DNA from: Saprospiraceae bacterium
GTDB taxonomy: Bacteria > Bacteroidota > Bacteroidia > Chitinophagales > Saprospiraceae
Direction of reading: 5' to 3'
Assembly (NCBI GenBank): GCA_019187225.1
Contig: JABAQQ010000013.1
Span: 248,001-312,000, forward strand
Length of the DNA: 64,000 nucleotides
Every line of letters begins with the position of its first letter. Positions within the stretch are counted from its first letter, which is position 1. This document shows positions 1 through 10,800 of the stretch, piece by piece. Both the position numbers and the translations under genes were made by a program. The notes below the pieces were generated by a model. The model was not told the DNA's origin and ran no database searches. It saw only the letters and a list, made by a program, of their open reading frames with translations.

Positions 1-2516
1 ATGGTGAGGTCGGCTACTTTGAAGGTGCCAACTGTCGTACCGTCGGTAGCCCACCAAGCCGTTGTGGCGCCGTCGAAGGCAGTAAAAAGCCAGTGGGCAT
101 CGTCGAAGCGCACGAAGTTGTCGGGATTGGAACTGCCGAAAGGGTTGATGTCGCGTAATTCGTAAGTGCCACCGGAGGTACCGTCGCTCGTCCACAATTC
201 CAAATTGTCGGTGGTCATGCCAGCGCCGAAAATGACTTTTTCTCCCAAGCCCACCAACCGGTCCTTTATGCCCAATGGAGTAATGAAATATCCGGTTACC
301 GAGGCGAAATCCTTTAAAAGTTCAAGTTGCCCGTTTTGAAAAGACCAAAGGAAGTATTTGAACGATATACCGTCGTTAAAAGGAGGGCCAAAAATGAACA
401 ACCGGTCAACGATGATCTCCAATCCTGAAAACTCGTTGTAGATGTAGCCGGGAAAAGGAATGGACGCGAAATTCCGAACGTGCAAATTGCGCGCAGCGGG
501 GCTAATGCTATAAGTGCTGTAGACGAGGTAACCGTTTATTTCAAGCAAATTGTCCAGGTTTCCATCCGCATTTATTTGACCAAGATTATAACTCCCTCCA
601 ATCGTGCCATCAGTAGTCCACAGGTAATAGGGTTGATTTAATCCTGTAAAGGTTTGGACAAAAAATATACTATCGCCTGCCGTTATCAAATCGGTCAGGT
701 TGCTACCGGGCAATGTAAGCAACTCAAAAGTGCCGTCGGTCGTGCCGTCGCTGCGCCAAATCGCGCGGCCATTGTCGACCAGGAAGTAAAAAATGTTATC
801 ATTTACCACACTTGCGCTGTATCCGTACAACCCGTCGTATTTAACCGGCAAGGGAATCCGGGTAATCGTATCACCCGAACCGCTCATACTCAAAACCGAA
901 TCGCTGAGGAACCAAAATACTTTTTCGGAAGTGGATTTCGGATTGTCTATGCTGTGGTAATAAACCGTTTGGGCAGTATCTATGGGTATCGAACCGAAAG
1001 GTGAATCCGTTTCTGTGCGCCAAATCCCATCGCGATCGAATTCATGATTTGCCCGAAAGAATACGCTGCCGCCGGGCCCGGCTGTAAATCCCGAGGGAGA
1101 AGCGTCTTCCAGCCAGGAAGCAGGGATTCCATTCGGGAAAAAAGTCCCGGACTCTGTACCGTCGCTGCGAACGATCAAATCCGGCAAGCCCGGGCCGAAA
1201 ATGGGGTGCCGGAAGCAAACGGCAGAATCGGTGGCAGCCGACGGGATCTGGTAACCGACATAGTACGACTTGCCCAGGTATTTGGCAAGTTGGGTGCCCG
1301 TTTCGGTACCATCACTCGACCAAAGTTCGATGTCATCTCCATCGTTGTTGTATTTGTATACGAGAAAAAAGAACCGCAGTTTGGAAGGTGAAAGCGGTAC
1401 AACAGTAAAGTTGTCCAGGGTTTTGACTTTTATCGTACCTGCTGTCGTGCCATCTGTTTTCCATAATTCAACTAAATTGCCTCCATCTGTCTTGCGATAG
1501 AAAAAATAAAACTCATTGTTCAACACCGGGTGCAGGTCGTTTTTAAACAGAACAGGATTGTAAGAATTCGGTACCGTAATGTCGAAAAGGGTTTCAATAC
1601 CGAGCGTTTCGATATCGAAAGCGATCCATTCGCGGCAGCTAAGAACAGGGTCATATCCCATGTAAATGTATTTGTTGCCCAGAACCGCTACCCTGAAGGT
1701 AACAGGACTATCCTCGGCGGGAGGGACATCCGATACTTTTACCGTACCAGCTGTAGTACCATCGCTTTTCCAGATTTCAACCGCATCGGTTTGGGGGTGT
1801 AAAAGCATGAAATAGAGTCGGTTGCCGATGCTTTTGAGAGAGCCTGTCATTATCCATTGAACAGGAATATTCGCTTCAAATAAGAGGAATGTTCCGTCCG
1901 GGGTGCCATCCGTGCGCCATATCTGTTTTCCGTTCGATCCGGCCCGAAAATACATCAATGAGTCGGCAATTGTAAAATTGAAAGGATAGCTGCCTGCAGG
2001 GCCGGGGTTGCAATCTTTGAGCAAGGCGCCGCTTCCGGGCGTTCCGTCGGCAGACCATAATTCCAGTCCGGTCGCCGGTTCAGTTTTACGATAAAAAACC
2101 TTTTCGTGTAAAACTGCGATTTCATTGAGTGCCGTAACCGGAGTACTGGTGAAATCGTCAATCAGTCGGCTTATACCGGGCGAACCCTCATATTTCCTTA
2201 ACCAGTACTTGTCGTTATCATAAGGTTTTATATAAAAAAAGCCATTTTCTGCTTCTTTCAGGTACCAGAACCCGTAACCGCCATCGTCAATCAGGGTGGC
2301 AGCATTTCCGTCATAGGACCAAATTCCGCTTTCGTATATGGTTGTGTGACCTTCAAAAATCACATTACCATGCGCATTGGAAATATTGGCGCCCACGTAT
2401 TCAAAAGGATGCTCTGCCGGCAAATGGATGTCCTGAATCATCTGTGGCACGGGTGTCTGGGCGATTGCGCTGAGTGCATGTCCCAGCAGAAGGAGGGATA
2501 CGGCGATGTGTTTCAT
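1..2516 (-). CDS. Secreted ELW-x-TDGT repeat protein, 3' end outside window
   Basis: The first 838 codons of a large exported protein; the reading frame stays open to the left edge, so the C-terminus is not seen. It starts with a signal peptide (MKHIAVSLLLLGHALSAIA, then QTP). The mature part is built of repeats around the motif ELWxxDGTxxGT, for example ELWSADGTPGSG, EIWKSDGTTAGT, ELWKTDGTTAGT, ELWSSDGTETGT, AIWRSDGTTDGT and ELWTSDGTSGGT, alternating with beta-rich stretches. This periodicity is known from hyalin-type/beta-propeller-like repeat proteins of Bacteroidota, which usually end in a T9SS sorting tail; that tail is inferred, not seen. It is transcribed divergently from the next giant secreted protein. 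Likely a cell-surface or secreted structural/adhesive protein; a precise function cannot be given. Confidence 0.85.
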   Translation of the reverse strand, partial: MKHIAVSLLLLGHALSAIAQTPVPQMIQDIHLPAEHPFEYVGANISNAHGNVIFEGHTTIYESGIWSYDGNAATLIDDGGYGFWYLKEAENGFFYIKPYDNDKYWLRKYEGSPGISRLIDDFTSTPVTALNEIAVLHEKVFYRKTEPATGLELWSADGTPGSGALLKDCNPGPAGSYPFNFTIADSLMYFRAGSNGKQIWRTDGTPDGTFLLFEANIPVQWIMTGSLKSIGNRLYFMLLHPQTDAVEIWKSDGTTAGTVKVSDVPPAEDSPVTFRVAVLGNKYIYMGYDPVLSCREWIAFDIETLGIETLFDITVPNSYNPVLFKNDLHPVLNNEFYFFYRKTDGGNLVELWKTDGTTAGTIKVKTLDNFTVVPLSPSKLRFFFLVYKYNNDGDDIELWSSDGTETGTQLAKYLGKSYYVGYQIPSAATDSAVCFRHPIFGPGLPDLIVRSDGTESGTFFPNGIPASWLEDASPSGFTAGPGGSVFFRANHEFDRDGIWRTETDSPFGSIPIDTAQTVYYHSIDNPKSTSEKVFWFLSDSVLSMSGSGDTITRIPLPVKYDGLYGYSASVVNDNIFYFLVDNGRAIWRSDGTTDGTFELLTLPGSNLTDLITAGDSIFFVQTFTGLNQPYYLWTTDGTIGGSYNLGQINADGNLDNLLEINGYLVYSTYSISPAARNLHVRNFASIPFPGYIYNEFSGLEIIVDRLFIFGPPFNDGISFKYFLWSFQNGQLELLKDFASVTGYFITPLGIKDRLVGLGEKVIFGAGMTTDNLELWTSDGTSGGTYELRDINPFGSSNPDNFVRFDDAHWLFTAFDGATTAWWATDGTTVGTFKVADLT

Positions 2517-2820
2517 TGTCCTGAAGTTTTAATTTGAATGTGCAAAAGCTAAGATAGGTTTTTTCCGGGAATATAAGAAGCCTCCAAACTCCGGAGTGGA
2601 TTCACAGTCACGTGGATGCGACCAAAAACCGATAAAATCTGTAATTCGTCGCGCTGTTTGCACACTTATAGGTTCATTCTGCACAGTTATTTCTTTAAAC
2701 GACCGGGTATGGAAGACACGTTTTATTTTTGGAGGAGGATGTCCCGTTGCAGGCAGCTTCCTCGATGGGTACCGTATCCTGAATATTACTCCTTCGAAGA
2801 CAATCAACCCAACCGTTCGT
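2517..2820. promoter_or_regulatory. Divergent intergenic region between two giant secreted-protein genes
   Basis: About 300 bases between two divergently read start codons. On the plus strand TATTTTTG at 2724-2731 fits the Bacteroidota -7 element TAnnTTTG, about 90 bases before the ATG at 2821, without a convincing -33 TTTG. The plus reading frame is open upstream of 2821, but that extension is not signal-peptide-like and lies across the candidate promoter. No hairpin terminator is expected or seen. Confidence 0.35.
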
Positions 2821-5800
2821 ATGCACCACCTGAAACTTAACTCCGGCCTTTTTACCCTTCTTTCCCTTTTTTCCACTGCTCTTTTTGCTCAAACGACCGA
2901 TACTGTCAGTTTGTGCAATCCCAACGGTCAATTGGTAAGCACGGCGCCGAACGGTCTGCTGTACGATTCCGGCGGGCCGTTCGGCAGCTACGGCGACGGC
3001 CAGTATTGCACCCTGCTGATTGATCCGGGTTGTGCTACGGCACTGACATTCAACTTGCAGGAATATGTTGTCGAAAATTGCTGCGACGTGCTCCGGGTGT
3101 ACGACGGGGACAATGAGAACGCGCCATTGCTGCTCGATATGTATGTGCAGCAAGCGCCCCAAACAGTGGTCTCCACATCGGGCAAACTCTTCATTCGCTG
3201 GTCGTCGGACGGCTCAGTCATGTATTCCGGCTTCCGGGCCACCTGGTCGGCTACCCTGGTGCCACCTGTGCTTCCGGTGGCGAACTTCGCAGTATCCGAT
3301 TCTCAGCCGGCACTCCAGGAAAGCGTTCAGTTCACTGCAACCGCCACCAATTATCCCAATGTCTGGAATTGGAATTTCGGCGACAACACGGCTTCGGCGG
3401 AACAAAACCCTGTGCACGCCTGGAATGCTCCCGGTACGTATACGGTGCGGTTGATCGTCACCAACTGCCACAACCTGAAAGACACCGTGGAACAAACGGT
3501 GCAGGTGCAACAAGCGCCTTTCACGGAGGTGGACCCGGCGTCACTGGATGTAACGGTGGCTTGCGGTGACACAGCTCAGGCTGTCGTAACACTCACCAAT
3601 ACCGGGCAGGGAGATTTGTTGTTCGACCTGTCTGGACAATACGATGCCTCGCAAAAAGTGTTGTTGTTCACCAACGGCGCCTATTATGAATCCGTAACCG
3701 GGGTGACCGCTGCGATGGACGACTATCCCGGCAATTACGAACTTTCGTTTTCGGCGGCTGCCGATTCGGCCACATTTGCGGCCGAATTGTCGGACAAAGA
3801 CGTCCTGATCTTCCCCGACCTGATCTCTTCTGAAGCCGCCTGGACCTTGATGACGCTGCGCGGCGCCATCGAGGATTTTGTGGAAGCAGGCGGCTCGGTC
3901 ATCGTGTGTGGACACAGTTATTACAATGCCGTCTCGTCGGCCACGGCACTGCTCGATGCCGAAAATGATTACACTTACAATTTCAGCGGTTCCGTCATCA
4001 CATTCGGCGGGCCGCATCCGCTGACCGAAAACCTGCCGGCTTCATATTACACGCCTTATTTCAGCGGCGGGCACGTTTTTCTGAACCCCGATTATGTCAG
4101 CCTCAGCAATATCAATAATTATTCTCTGCTGGGGTACCGCTTTATCGGGCGTTCTAAGATCGTCTATCTGGGTTTCAACTATCAATTGCCCGACGCTGCA
4201 CTCGCGCAGCTGCTGGCCAATGCTGTGCAATGGTGCGGTTCGCGTTCGCTGGTCCGGGTGGAGCCGGAAGAAGGCATGCTCGCCCCGGGCGCTTCGACCA
4301 CCCTGAACATACAGTTCCTGACGACCAATCAATTTGCGGGCGACTACACCGGCACAATCACCATCGGTACCAACAACCCGGCACAACCAACGGTAGAGGT
4401 TCCTTTTACCTTACACATACAAGGCACAGCGGTATTCGTTCCAACTCCTTCCGCGCTTGATTTTGGCGTACTGATGCAACACCGCGAAAAAAGCCAGGTC
4501 GTCCGGATTGTCAATCCCGGCTGCGATATATTGACCATACAAACGATTACATCCTCTCTGGCCGGATATATCGTCGAACCAGTGCAACTAAGCATCCCGC
4601 CCTTTTCATCGGACTCCATTACCGCTACTTTTGCGCCGTCGGATACCGGTCTTTATGCCGGCGACCTGGTATTCACCGGCAATATCGGCGTGTTCAGTAT
4701 TCCCCTGACCGGTTATGCGACGGGGGCGCCCGTAGCCGGAATTTCTCCTCCATCTCTGGAGGCCACCGTTTCCTGCGGCGACTCGGTGCTGCTGGAGGTA
4801 ACGGTGACCAACACGGGATTGGGCGACCTGGAAATTTCTACCGGCGCAACGGCATCTGCCGGCAACGCGCCATTAAAATTACTGGTCATCTACCGGGGCA
4901 CGTATGATTACTTCATCTGCAACCAGGTGACGGGGATGTTGCAGCAGCGATTCCCGAATGCCGCGATCACGATTTTTGACACCCAGCCGTTGAGTGAACT
5001 GCCGGGGCTACTCGATGAAAATCAGGTGGCTGTCATTCCTTTTGTCGGTTATTTCGACCCGTCTTTTTATTCCGAGATGGGCCAGATCATCCGGCCTTAT
5101 GCAGAGGAAGGCGGCGGCGTCATTTTTACGGGCACATTCAGCCAGCAAAACCTGAATGCTTACGGCTTGCTCCAGATTTCGACCAACAGCAATGGTTTTT
5201 ATGCCCCGCCGCTCACCGTACTCGATCCGGATCACCCGCTTATGGCCAACTCGGAGTTTCAGACACCCGTCTTCGACGACGTATTTGGCCACAGTTTTAC
5301 AAGCCCGGACTTCAAGCCCTTGATCCAGATGTACCAATGGCAGGCTGCAGGAGTACAGCAGGTCGGACAGGGCAAGGTGGCGTATCTGGGTTTCCGCTAC
5401 GCTTATTACTTTGACAATACCGTGCAGGTGTTGGAAAATGCCGTCCGCTGGTGTTCACGTCCGGAATGGATCGCTACCGATCCGGCCACGTTGACAGTTG
5501 CACCGGGCGACTCTGCCACCGTGCAGGTCAAATTCCGTTCGGAAACGCTTGTTGAAGATACTTACATCAGTGCGATCAACTGGACCACCAACGACCCGCT
5601 TTCCCCGCAGATTGCCGTCGCCTGCACCCTGCATGTGGAAGGTGAACCATTACTCGAATCTCCACTGACCAACCTGAATTTCGGTATCATCCAGCAATTC
5701 TCCGAAAAGGTAATGGAAGTCCCTGTCCGCAATAACGGCTGTGATACATTAAACCTTTCCGCACCGGCGGTGGATAATCCGGTATTCGTTGTAACGGATT

Positions 5801-7827
5801 ATCCCGGCTTCATCCTACCCGGCAAGGAGGGTGTCGTAAAAATCGTGTTCACGCCGCTGCTGCCGGGCGGTCAAAATGCAACATTGACCATAACATCGGA
5901 TGGCGGTGCGGCAACGGTACTTTTGGCGGGCAATGCCGTGGGCGCACCCGTTGCCACTGCCAGTCCCGCTTCTTTGGAGATCAGTCTGAACTGCGACGAA
6001 AGTATCACTGTGCCCGTCACACTGAACAACAGCGGTTTGGGCGGCTACAATTTCCAGACAGGCGGTCTGAATTCCACTCGACGCATTTTGGGACTGACAT
6101 TCGGCGCAAACAATTACCGCTGGGAGAATTTCCGCAACCATTTATTGCAATACGTGCCAAATGCCACTGTGACGGCGTATGCCGGTGCCAATGCGAATGC
6201 CCTGGCCGATTCTCTGGCCAAAAAGGACGTATTGGTGATACCTTCACTGGATTTATTCAGCGACCCGGTGCTGGATACCTATAAACCCATCATTCAGAAC
6301 TTTTTGACAAATGGCGGGCAAGTACTGGTTTTGGGCGGCAATTATGCGCAACCGCTTATGCAAATGGGATTGTTCGATAATTTTTTCATGGAATCATCCT
6401 ATTTTCCGAACGTACAGGTGACGAACGCCACCCACCCCCTCGCTTTGGACGCCCCAACCGAATACCAGGTCAATGACTATTGTTTCTTCGGCATTTTCCC
6501 GGCCAACAGCGATGTCAGGACGGTCATACAAGGATTCAATGCGAACCAGACATTTCTCGGTTACCGTAAGGCAGGCGCAGGCAACGTCGTATACTGGGGG
6601 CAGTCGTTCGAATATTCCGATCCCAACGCCATTCAGTTGGAACAGAACATATTCAGTTGGTTCGCCAACCCGGTTCCGGACGGCGTGAAAATATTGGGTA
6701 CCGGAGGAAATATCCCCGCCGGTGGCAGTCAAACGATTCAGGTGCAATTTGACGGAACAGGGCTCCCCGGCGGGCAATACCTGGGCTCCATCCGCCTCAC
6801 GGGCAACGATCCGGTTAACAATCCGCTTGTGATCCCGGTAACGCTGAATATGGGGTATCAGCCTTGCGCGGATTTCGGCTACCAGATCCCGCCTTGTAGC
6901 GGCCAGGTTTCATTTTTCGACAATACGGTCAACGCGCTCACTTCCTGGTATTGGGAATTCGGCGACGGTGCCAGTGCTTTTGTACAAAATCCGGTGCATA
7001 CCTATGCTGCCGGCGGCAACTACCCCGTCACCCTGATCGGCTGCAACAACAGCGGCTGCGATACCATAACCCAATCCGTCGAGATCAGCCCGTTCGAAGG
7101 ACCCGCGGGCATCAACTGCCAGCCCGAAACCACCGGCTGGTGCTGCGACGCCGGCATTTACCGCGTACAGATCGGCGCCCTCGACCACGTGTCCGGCAAC
7201 GCCTCGGAAGGCTACCAGGACTTTTCCTGCTCAGAAGGAACCGAACTCATGGCCGGAAGCCAGTATCCTGTTAAAGTGACCACCGGCCCCCAACTGTGGG
7301 AGCACGTAAAAGTCTGGATAGACTTCAACAACAACGGTAATTTCGCAACCAACGAATTGGTTTTTAGCGACCAGGCATTCATTCTGCACGAGGGATTTAT
7401 AACGCTGCCGCTCACTGCCGTCAAAGACGTGCCGCTCCGGATGCGGGTCGTCTCCGAGTCCACCTGGAACAATCCGCCCGCATCGCCTTGCAACAACCTG
7501 ACCTACGGCCAGGCGGAGGATTATTTCGTCACCCTCAAAACTACGATCGGCACCACCGAGCCGGACAACAGCCAGCAAATCCGTCTGTATCCCAATCCCT
7601 CCCCGGGGGACACATGGTTGGAGTTTTCGCTGGCTGCTTCAGAGCCGGTAACGATCCGTATTGCCGACCAAACCGGGCGCCTGGTATGGGAAAACACGCT
7701 GGAAAACACTGCTCCGGGCCTGAACAAACTGCGCCTGCCGGAACTTCCGGCGGGGGCATTCGCAGTGACGGTGCAATCGGGCATCTCGGTGTCGGTGCTG
7801 AAATTGATCCGGGTGGAACGTCCTTAA
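2821..7827 (+). CDS. T9SS cargo: CUB, PKD, three ASH/Rossmann-like modules, GEVED, type A sorting tail
   Basis: A 1668-residue secreted protein. The ATG at 2821 gives a clean signal peptide (MHHLKLNSGLFTLLSLFS, cleavage near LFAQ). Modules in order: CUB-like domain (about 27-147), PKD (about 153-236, WNWNFGD), then three similar blocks. Each block has a choice-of-anchor/ASH-type beta segment starting PASLxxxxxCGD and a Rossmann-like segment of ThuA/GATase flavour that ends in a conserved W-C/F stretch (near 236-465, 637-880, 1043-1280). A second PKD (about 1349-1425, WYWEFGD), a GEVED domain (VWIDFNNNGNF near 1480, GQAEDYFVTL) and a type A T9SS tail (IRLYPNPSPGD near 1588) follow. Probably an outer-surface or secreted adhesive/binding protein; the Rossmann-like units lack an obvious catalytic signature. 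Function unknown. Confidence 0.85.
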   Translation: MHHLKLNSGLFTLLSLFSTALFAQTTDTVSLCNPNGQLVSTAPNGLLYDSGGPFGSYGDGQYCTLLIDPGCATALTFNLQEYVVENCCDVLRVYDGDNENAPLLLDMYVQQAPQTVVSTSGKLFIRWSSDGSVMYSGFRATWSATLVPPVLPVANFAVSDSQPALQESVQFTATATNYPNVWNWNFGDNTASAEQNPVHAWNAPGTYTVRLIVTNCHNLKDTVEQTVQVQQAPFTEVDPASLDVTVACGDTAQAVVTLTNTGQGDLLFDLSGQYDASQKVLLFTNGAYYESVTGVTAAMDDYPGNYELSFSAAADSATFAAELSDKDVLIFPDLISSEAAWTLMTLRGAIEDFVEAGGSVIVCGHSYYNAVSSATALLDAENDYTYNFSGSVITFGGPHPLTENLPASYYTPYFSGGHVFLNPDYVSLSNINNYSLLGYRFIGRSKIVYLGFNYQLPDAALAQLLANAVQWCGSRSLVRVEPEEGMLAPGASTTLNIQFLTTNQFAGDYTGTITIGTNNPAQPTVEVPFTLHIQGTAVFVPTPSALDFGVLMQHREKSQVVRIVNPGCDILTIQTITSSLAGYIVEPVQLSIPPFSSDSITATFAPSDTGLYAGDLVFTGNIGVFSIPLTGYATGAPVAGISPPSLEATVSCGDSVLLEVTVTNTGLGDLEISTGATASAGNAPLKLLVIYRGTYDYFICNQVTGMLQQRFPNAAITIFDTQPLSELPGLLDENQVAVIPFVGYFDPSFYSEMGQIIRPYAEEGGGVIFTGTFSQQNLNAYGLLQISTNSNGFYAPPLTVLDPDHPLMANSEFQTPVFDDVFGHSFTSPDFKPLIQMYQWQAAGVQQVGQGKVAYLGFRYAYYFDNTVQVLENAVRWCSRPEWIATDPATLTVAPGDSATVQVKFRSETLVEDTYISAINWTTNDPLSPQIAVACTLHVEGEPLLESPLTNLNFGIIQQFSEKVMEVPVRNNGCDTLNLSAPAVDNPVFVVTDYPGFILPGKEGVVKIVFTPLLPGGQNATLTITSDGGAATVLLAGNAVGAPVATASPASLEISLNCDESITVPVTLNNSGLGGYNFQTGGLNSTRRILGLTFGANNYRWENFRNHLLQYVPNATVTAYAGANANALADSLAKKDVLVIPSLDLFSDPVLDTYKPIIQNFLTNGGQVLVLGGNYAQPLMQMGLFDNFFMESSYFPNVQVTNATHPLALDAPTEYQVNDYCFFGIFPANSDVRTVIQGFNANQTFLGYRKAGAGNVVYWGQSFEYSDPNAIQLEQNIFSWFANPVPDGVKILGTGGNIPAGGSQTIQVQFDGTGLPGGQYLGSIRLTGNDPVNNPLVIPVTLNMGYQPCADFGYQIPPCSGQVSFFDNTVNALTSWYWEFGDGASAFVQNPVHTYAAGGNYPVTLIGCNNSGCDTITQSVEISPFEGPAGINCQPETTGWCCDAGIYRVQIGALDHVSGNASEGYQDFSCSEGTELMAGSQYPVKVTTGPQLWEHVKVWIDFNNNGNFATNELVFSDQAFILHEGFITLPLTAVKDVPLRMRVVSESTWNNPPASPCNNLTYGQAEDYFVTLKTTIGTTEPDNSQQIRLYPNPSPGDTWLEFSLAASEPVTIRIADQTGRLVWENTLENTAPGLNKLRLPELPAGAFAVTVQSGISVSVLKLIRVERP

Positions 7828-7839
7828 AGACAGAGTATC

Positions 7840-10800
7840 TTACACCACGACATTGATCATTCGCCCCGGCACGAATACGACTTTTTTGGGTGGTTTACCG
7901 TCGAGCCATTTTTGCACCTGCTCCAGCGCCAGCGCGGCTTTTTCGGCGTCGGCAGCCGACACGTCAGTGGGCAGGGTGACGGTTGCGCGGAGTTTTCCGT
8001 TGATCTGGATCGGGAAATCTTTGGTATCCGATTTCAGATATTCTTCGTTGTGCATGGGCCAGACGGCGTCGCAAACGGTGGTCGGGTGACCCAGGCGGTG
8101 CCAGAGTTCTTCCGCGATGTGCGGGCCGAAGGGGGCGAGCATGACGACAAGCGGCTCCAGAACGGCGCGTTTGGAACAGTTCAGCCGGCGCAATTCGTTG
8201 GTAACGATCATAAAGTGACTGACACAGGTGTTCATGCTCATCCGCTCGATGTCGTCGGTCACTTTTTTGATGCAGTTGTGCAGGACGCGCAGTTCGTCAC
8301 GGGTAGGCTCCTCATCGGTCACGCTGAAAGTATCCTGGTCCGGGAAGAACAAGCCCCAGAATTTTTTCAAAAAACCGCTCACCCCGCTGATGCCCTGCGT
8401 GTTCCAGGGCTTCGCGTCGGTAATGGGGCCAAGGAACATCTCGAACATTCGGAAGCAGTCGGCGCCGTGCTCGGCCACCATGTCGTCGGGATTGACGACA
8501 TTGTATTTCGATTTCGACATTTTTTCGACCTCCCAGGAACAGGTGTACTGCCCGTTGGGGTCCGTTTTGAAGTTCGCCTTCCCGAACAAGGGTTGCGTAC
8601 GGGCTTTTTCAATGTTCAGCACGTCGGATTCCACAAGACCGACGTCCACGTGCAGCTTGGTGAACGCTTCGGGGCTGTATTTATATAAAAGGCTGTGCGA
8701 CACAAAGAGTTGCTCGCAACGGGGGCGTTCCGTTGCAATAATGAACGGTTCGCGGCTATCCAATGCCTCCCGGATTTTATCAGCAATGAATTCAGGGTTA
8801 TTGATTTGGTCAATCAACGCTTCGGAATAGAGCACCATCAGGCGTTTGCCATCGCTTTGGGCTGCCTGACGGACGCGCGTGATCTTATCTTCCTGTTTCC
8901 AGGACGTGACTTCGATGACCAGGTCGTTGATTTCAAAAGCGAAATCGTACTGAATGGCCTCTTCGAAACCCGGTTCAGCAATTTTCATGGGTCCCATGTC
9001 CGATAAAAACGGTTTCAGCACTTTCAGCATGAGGTATTCCTCAAAAAACTGCTCCTTGGCGCGGTAGACGAAATTGGAGCGTCCCTGGATCATGCCCTGG
9101 TTTACTAATTTTTTGGCGTATTCACGGTGCGGTACCAGGCCGAGGTCATGCAAAAAGTGGTTCCAGAAGCGGCTGTACAGCAGATGCCCTACGGCGTGCT
9201 CGGAACCGCCGAGATAAAAATCCACCTGTTGCCAGTATTGGGCCGCCTCTTTGGAGCAGAATTCCCGGTCGTTGTGGGGGTCCATGTAACGGTAAAAGTA
9301 CCAGGACGAACCAGCCCAGCCGGGCATGGTGCTCAGTTCGTATTCACAGCCCCGGTAGTTCCATCCTTCAGCGCGCGCCAGGGGCGGTTCACCCGTTTCC
9401 GTAGGCAGGTATTTGTCTATATTCGGCAGCACCAGTGGCAAATCCTGTTCGTCAATCAGGTAAGGCACGCTGTCTTTCCAATAGGCGGGTACGGGTTCGC
9501 CCCAATAGCGTTGGCGGCTGAACACCGCATTGCGTAATTTGTACTGGGTTTTGCCTTTGCCCAGATCATTCTCTTCCAGCCACCGGATCAAAGCCGGCAC
9601 GGCCTCCGACCAGGTCATGCCGTTGATGATGCCGGAATTGATGTAGCGGCCCTCCCTGGTTGGGTCGGCAGCTTGGTCCAGGTCTTTCTGGCTGTCGAGG
9701 ATGGGGACAATGGGCAAATGGAATTGGGTGGCGAAATTCCAGTCGCGCTGGTCGCCGCTGGGAACTGCCATCACAGCGCCCGTGCCATAACCTGCCAGCA
9801 CGTAATCGGCGATCCAGATCGGCAGGCGCTCACCGTTGAAGGGATTGATGGCGTAGGCGCCGGTGAAAGCGCCGGTCACTTTTTTGGTTTCGGCCATGCG
9901 TTCCACCTCGGAGCGGGAAGCCGCCCATCTGACGTAGGCATCAATTTCGGCGCGCTGCGCTTCGGTAGTAAGGCGCTGTACCAATTCGTGTTCGGGCGCC
10001 AGCACCGTAAAAGTGGCGCCGTAAATCGTATCCACCCGGGTGGTAAAAACTTCAATTTGAATGCCGTCGTGACCTTCCACTGCAAAGCGCACGGAGGCCC
10101 CCACCGAGCGGCCGATCCAGTTGCGTTGTTGTTCTTTGATGGATTCCGGCCAGTCAATCGCATCCAGACCTTCCAGCAGGCGGTCGGCGTAGGCGGTAAT
10201 GCGCATATTCCACTGTTTCATCAGTTTGCGCTCTACCGGGTGGCCGCCGCGTTCGCTCACGCCGTCTTTTACCTCGTCGTTAGAGAGTACCGAGCCAAGG
10301 GCCGGGCACCAGTTCACATACGCTTCGCCGGGATAGGTCAGGCGGTATTTCAGCAGCAGGAGTTGTTGGTCGCGTTCGCTCATGGCGTTCCATTCCGCAG
10401 CGCTCACGGTGGGCGTGTCGTCGTCGCAAACGGCATGGACGGCAGCGTTGCCCGATTGGGATATGCGCGCGACCAATTCAGCGATGGGCAGTGCCTTGTC
10501 CGCGTCGGTGTCGTAGTAGTGGTTGAACAGTTGCATGAAAATCCACTGCGTCCACTTGTAAAACTTCGGATCACTGGTGCGGACTTCGCGGCTCCAGTCG
10601 TAGGAGAAGCCGATGTTTTCCAATTGGCTGCGGAAACTGGCGATATTTTGTTCGGTCGAAATCGCCGGATGAATGCCGGTCTGAATGGCGTATTGCTCGG
10701 CCGGCAAGCCGAAGGAGTCGTAGCCCATCGGATGCAGCACATTGAAACCCTTCAAACGCTTGTAGCGCGAAAGGATGTCGCTGGCGATGTAACCCAGCGG

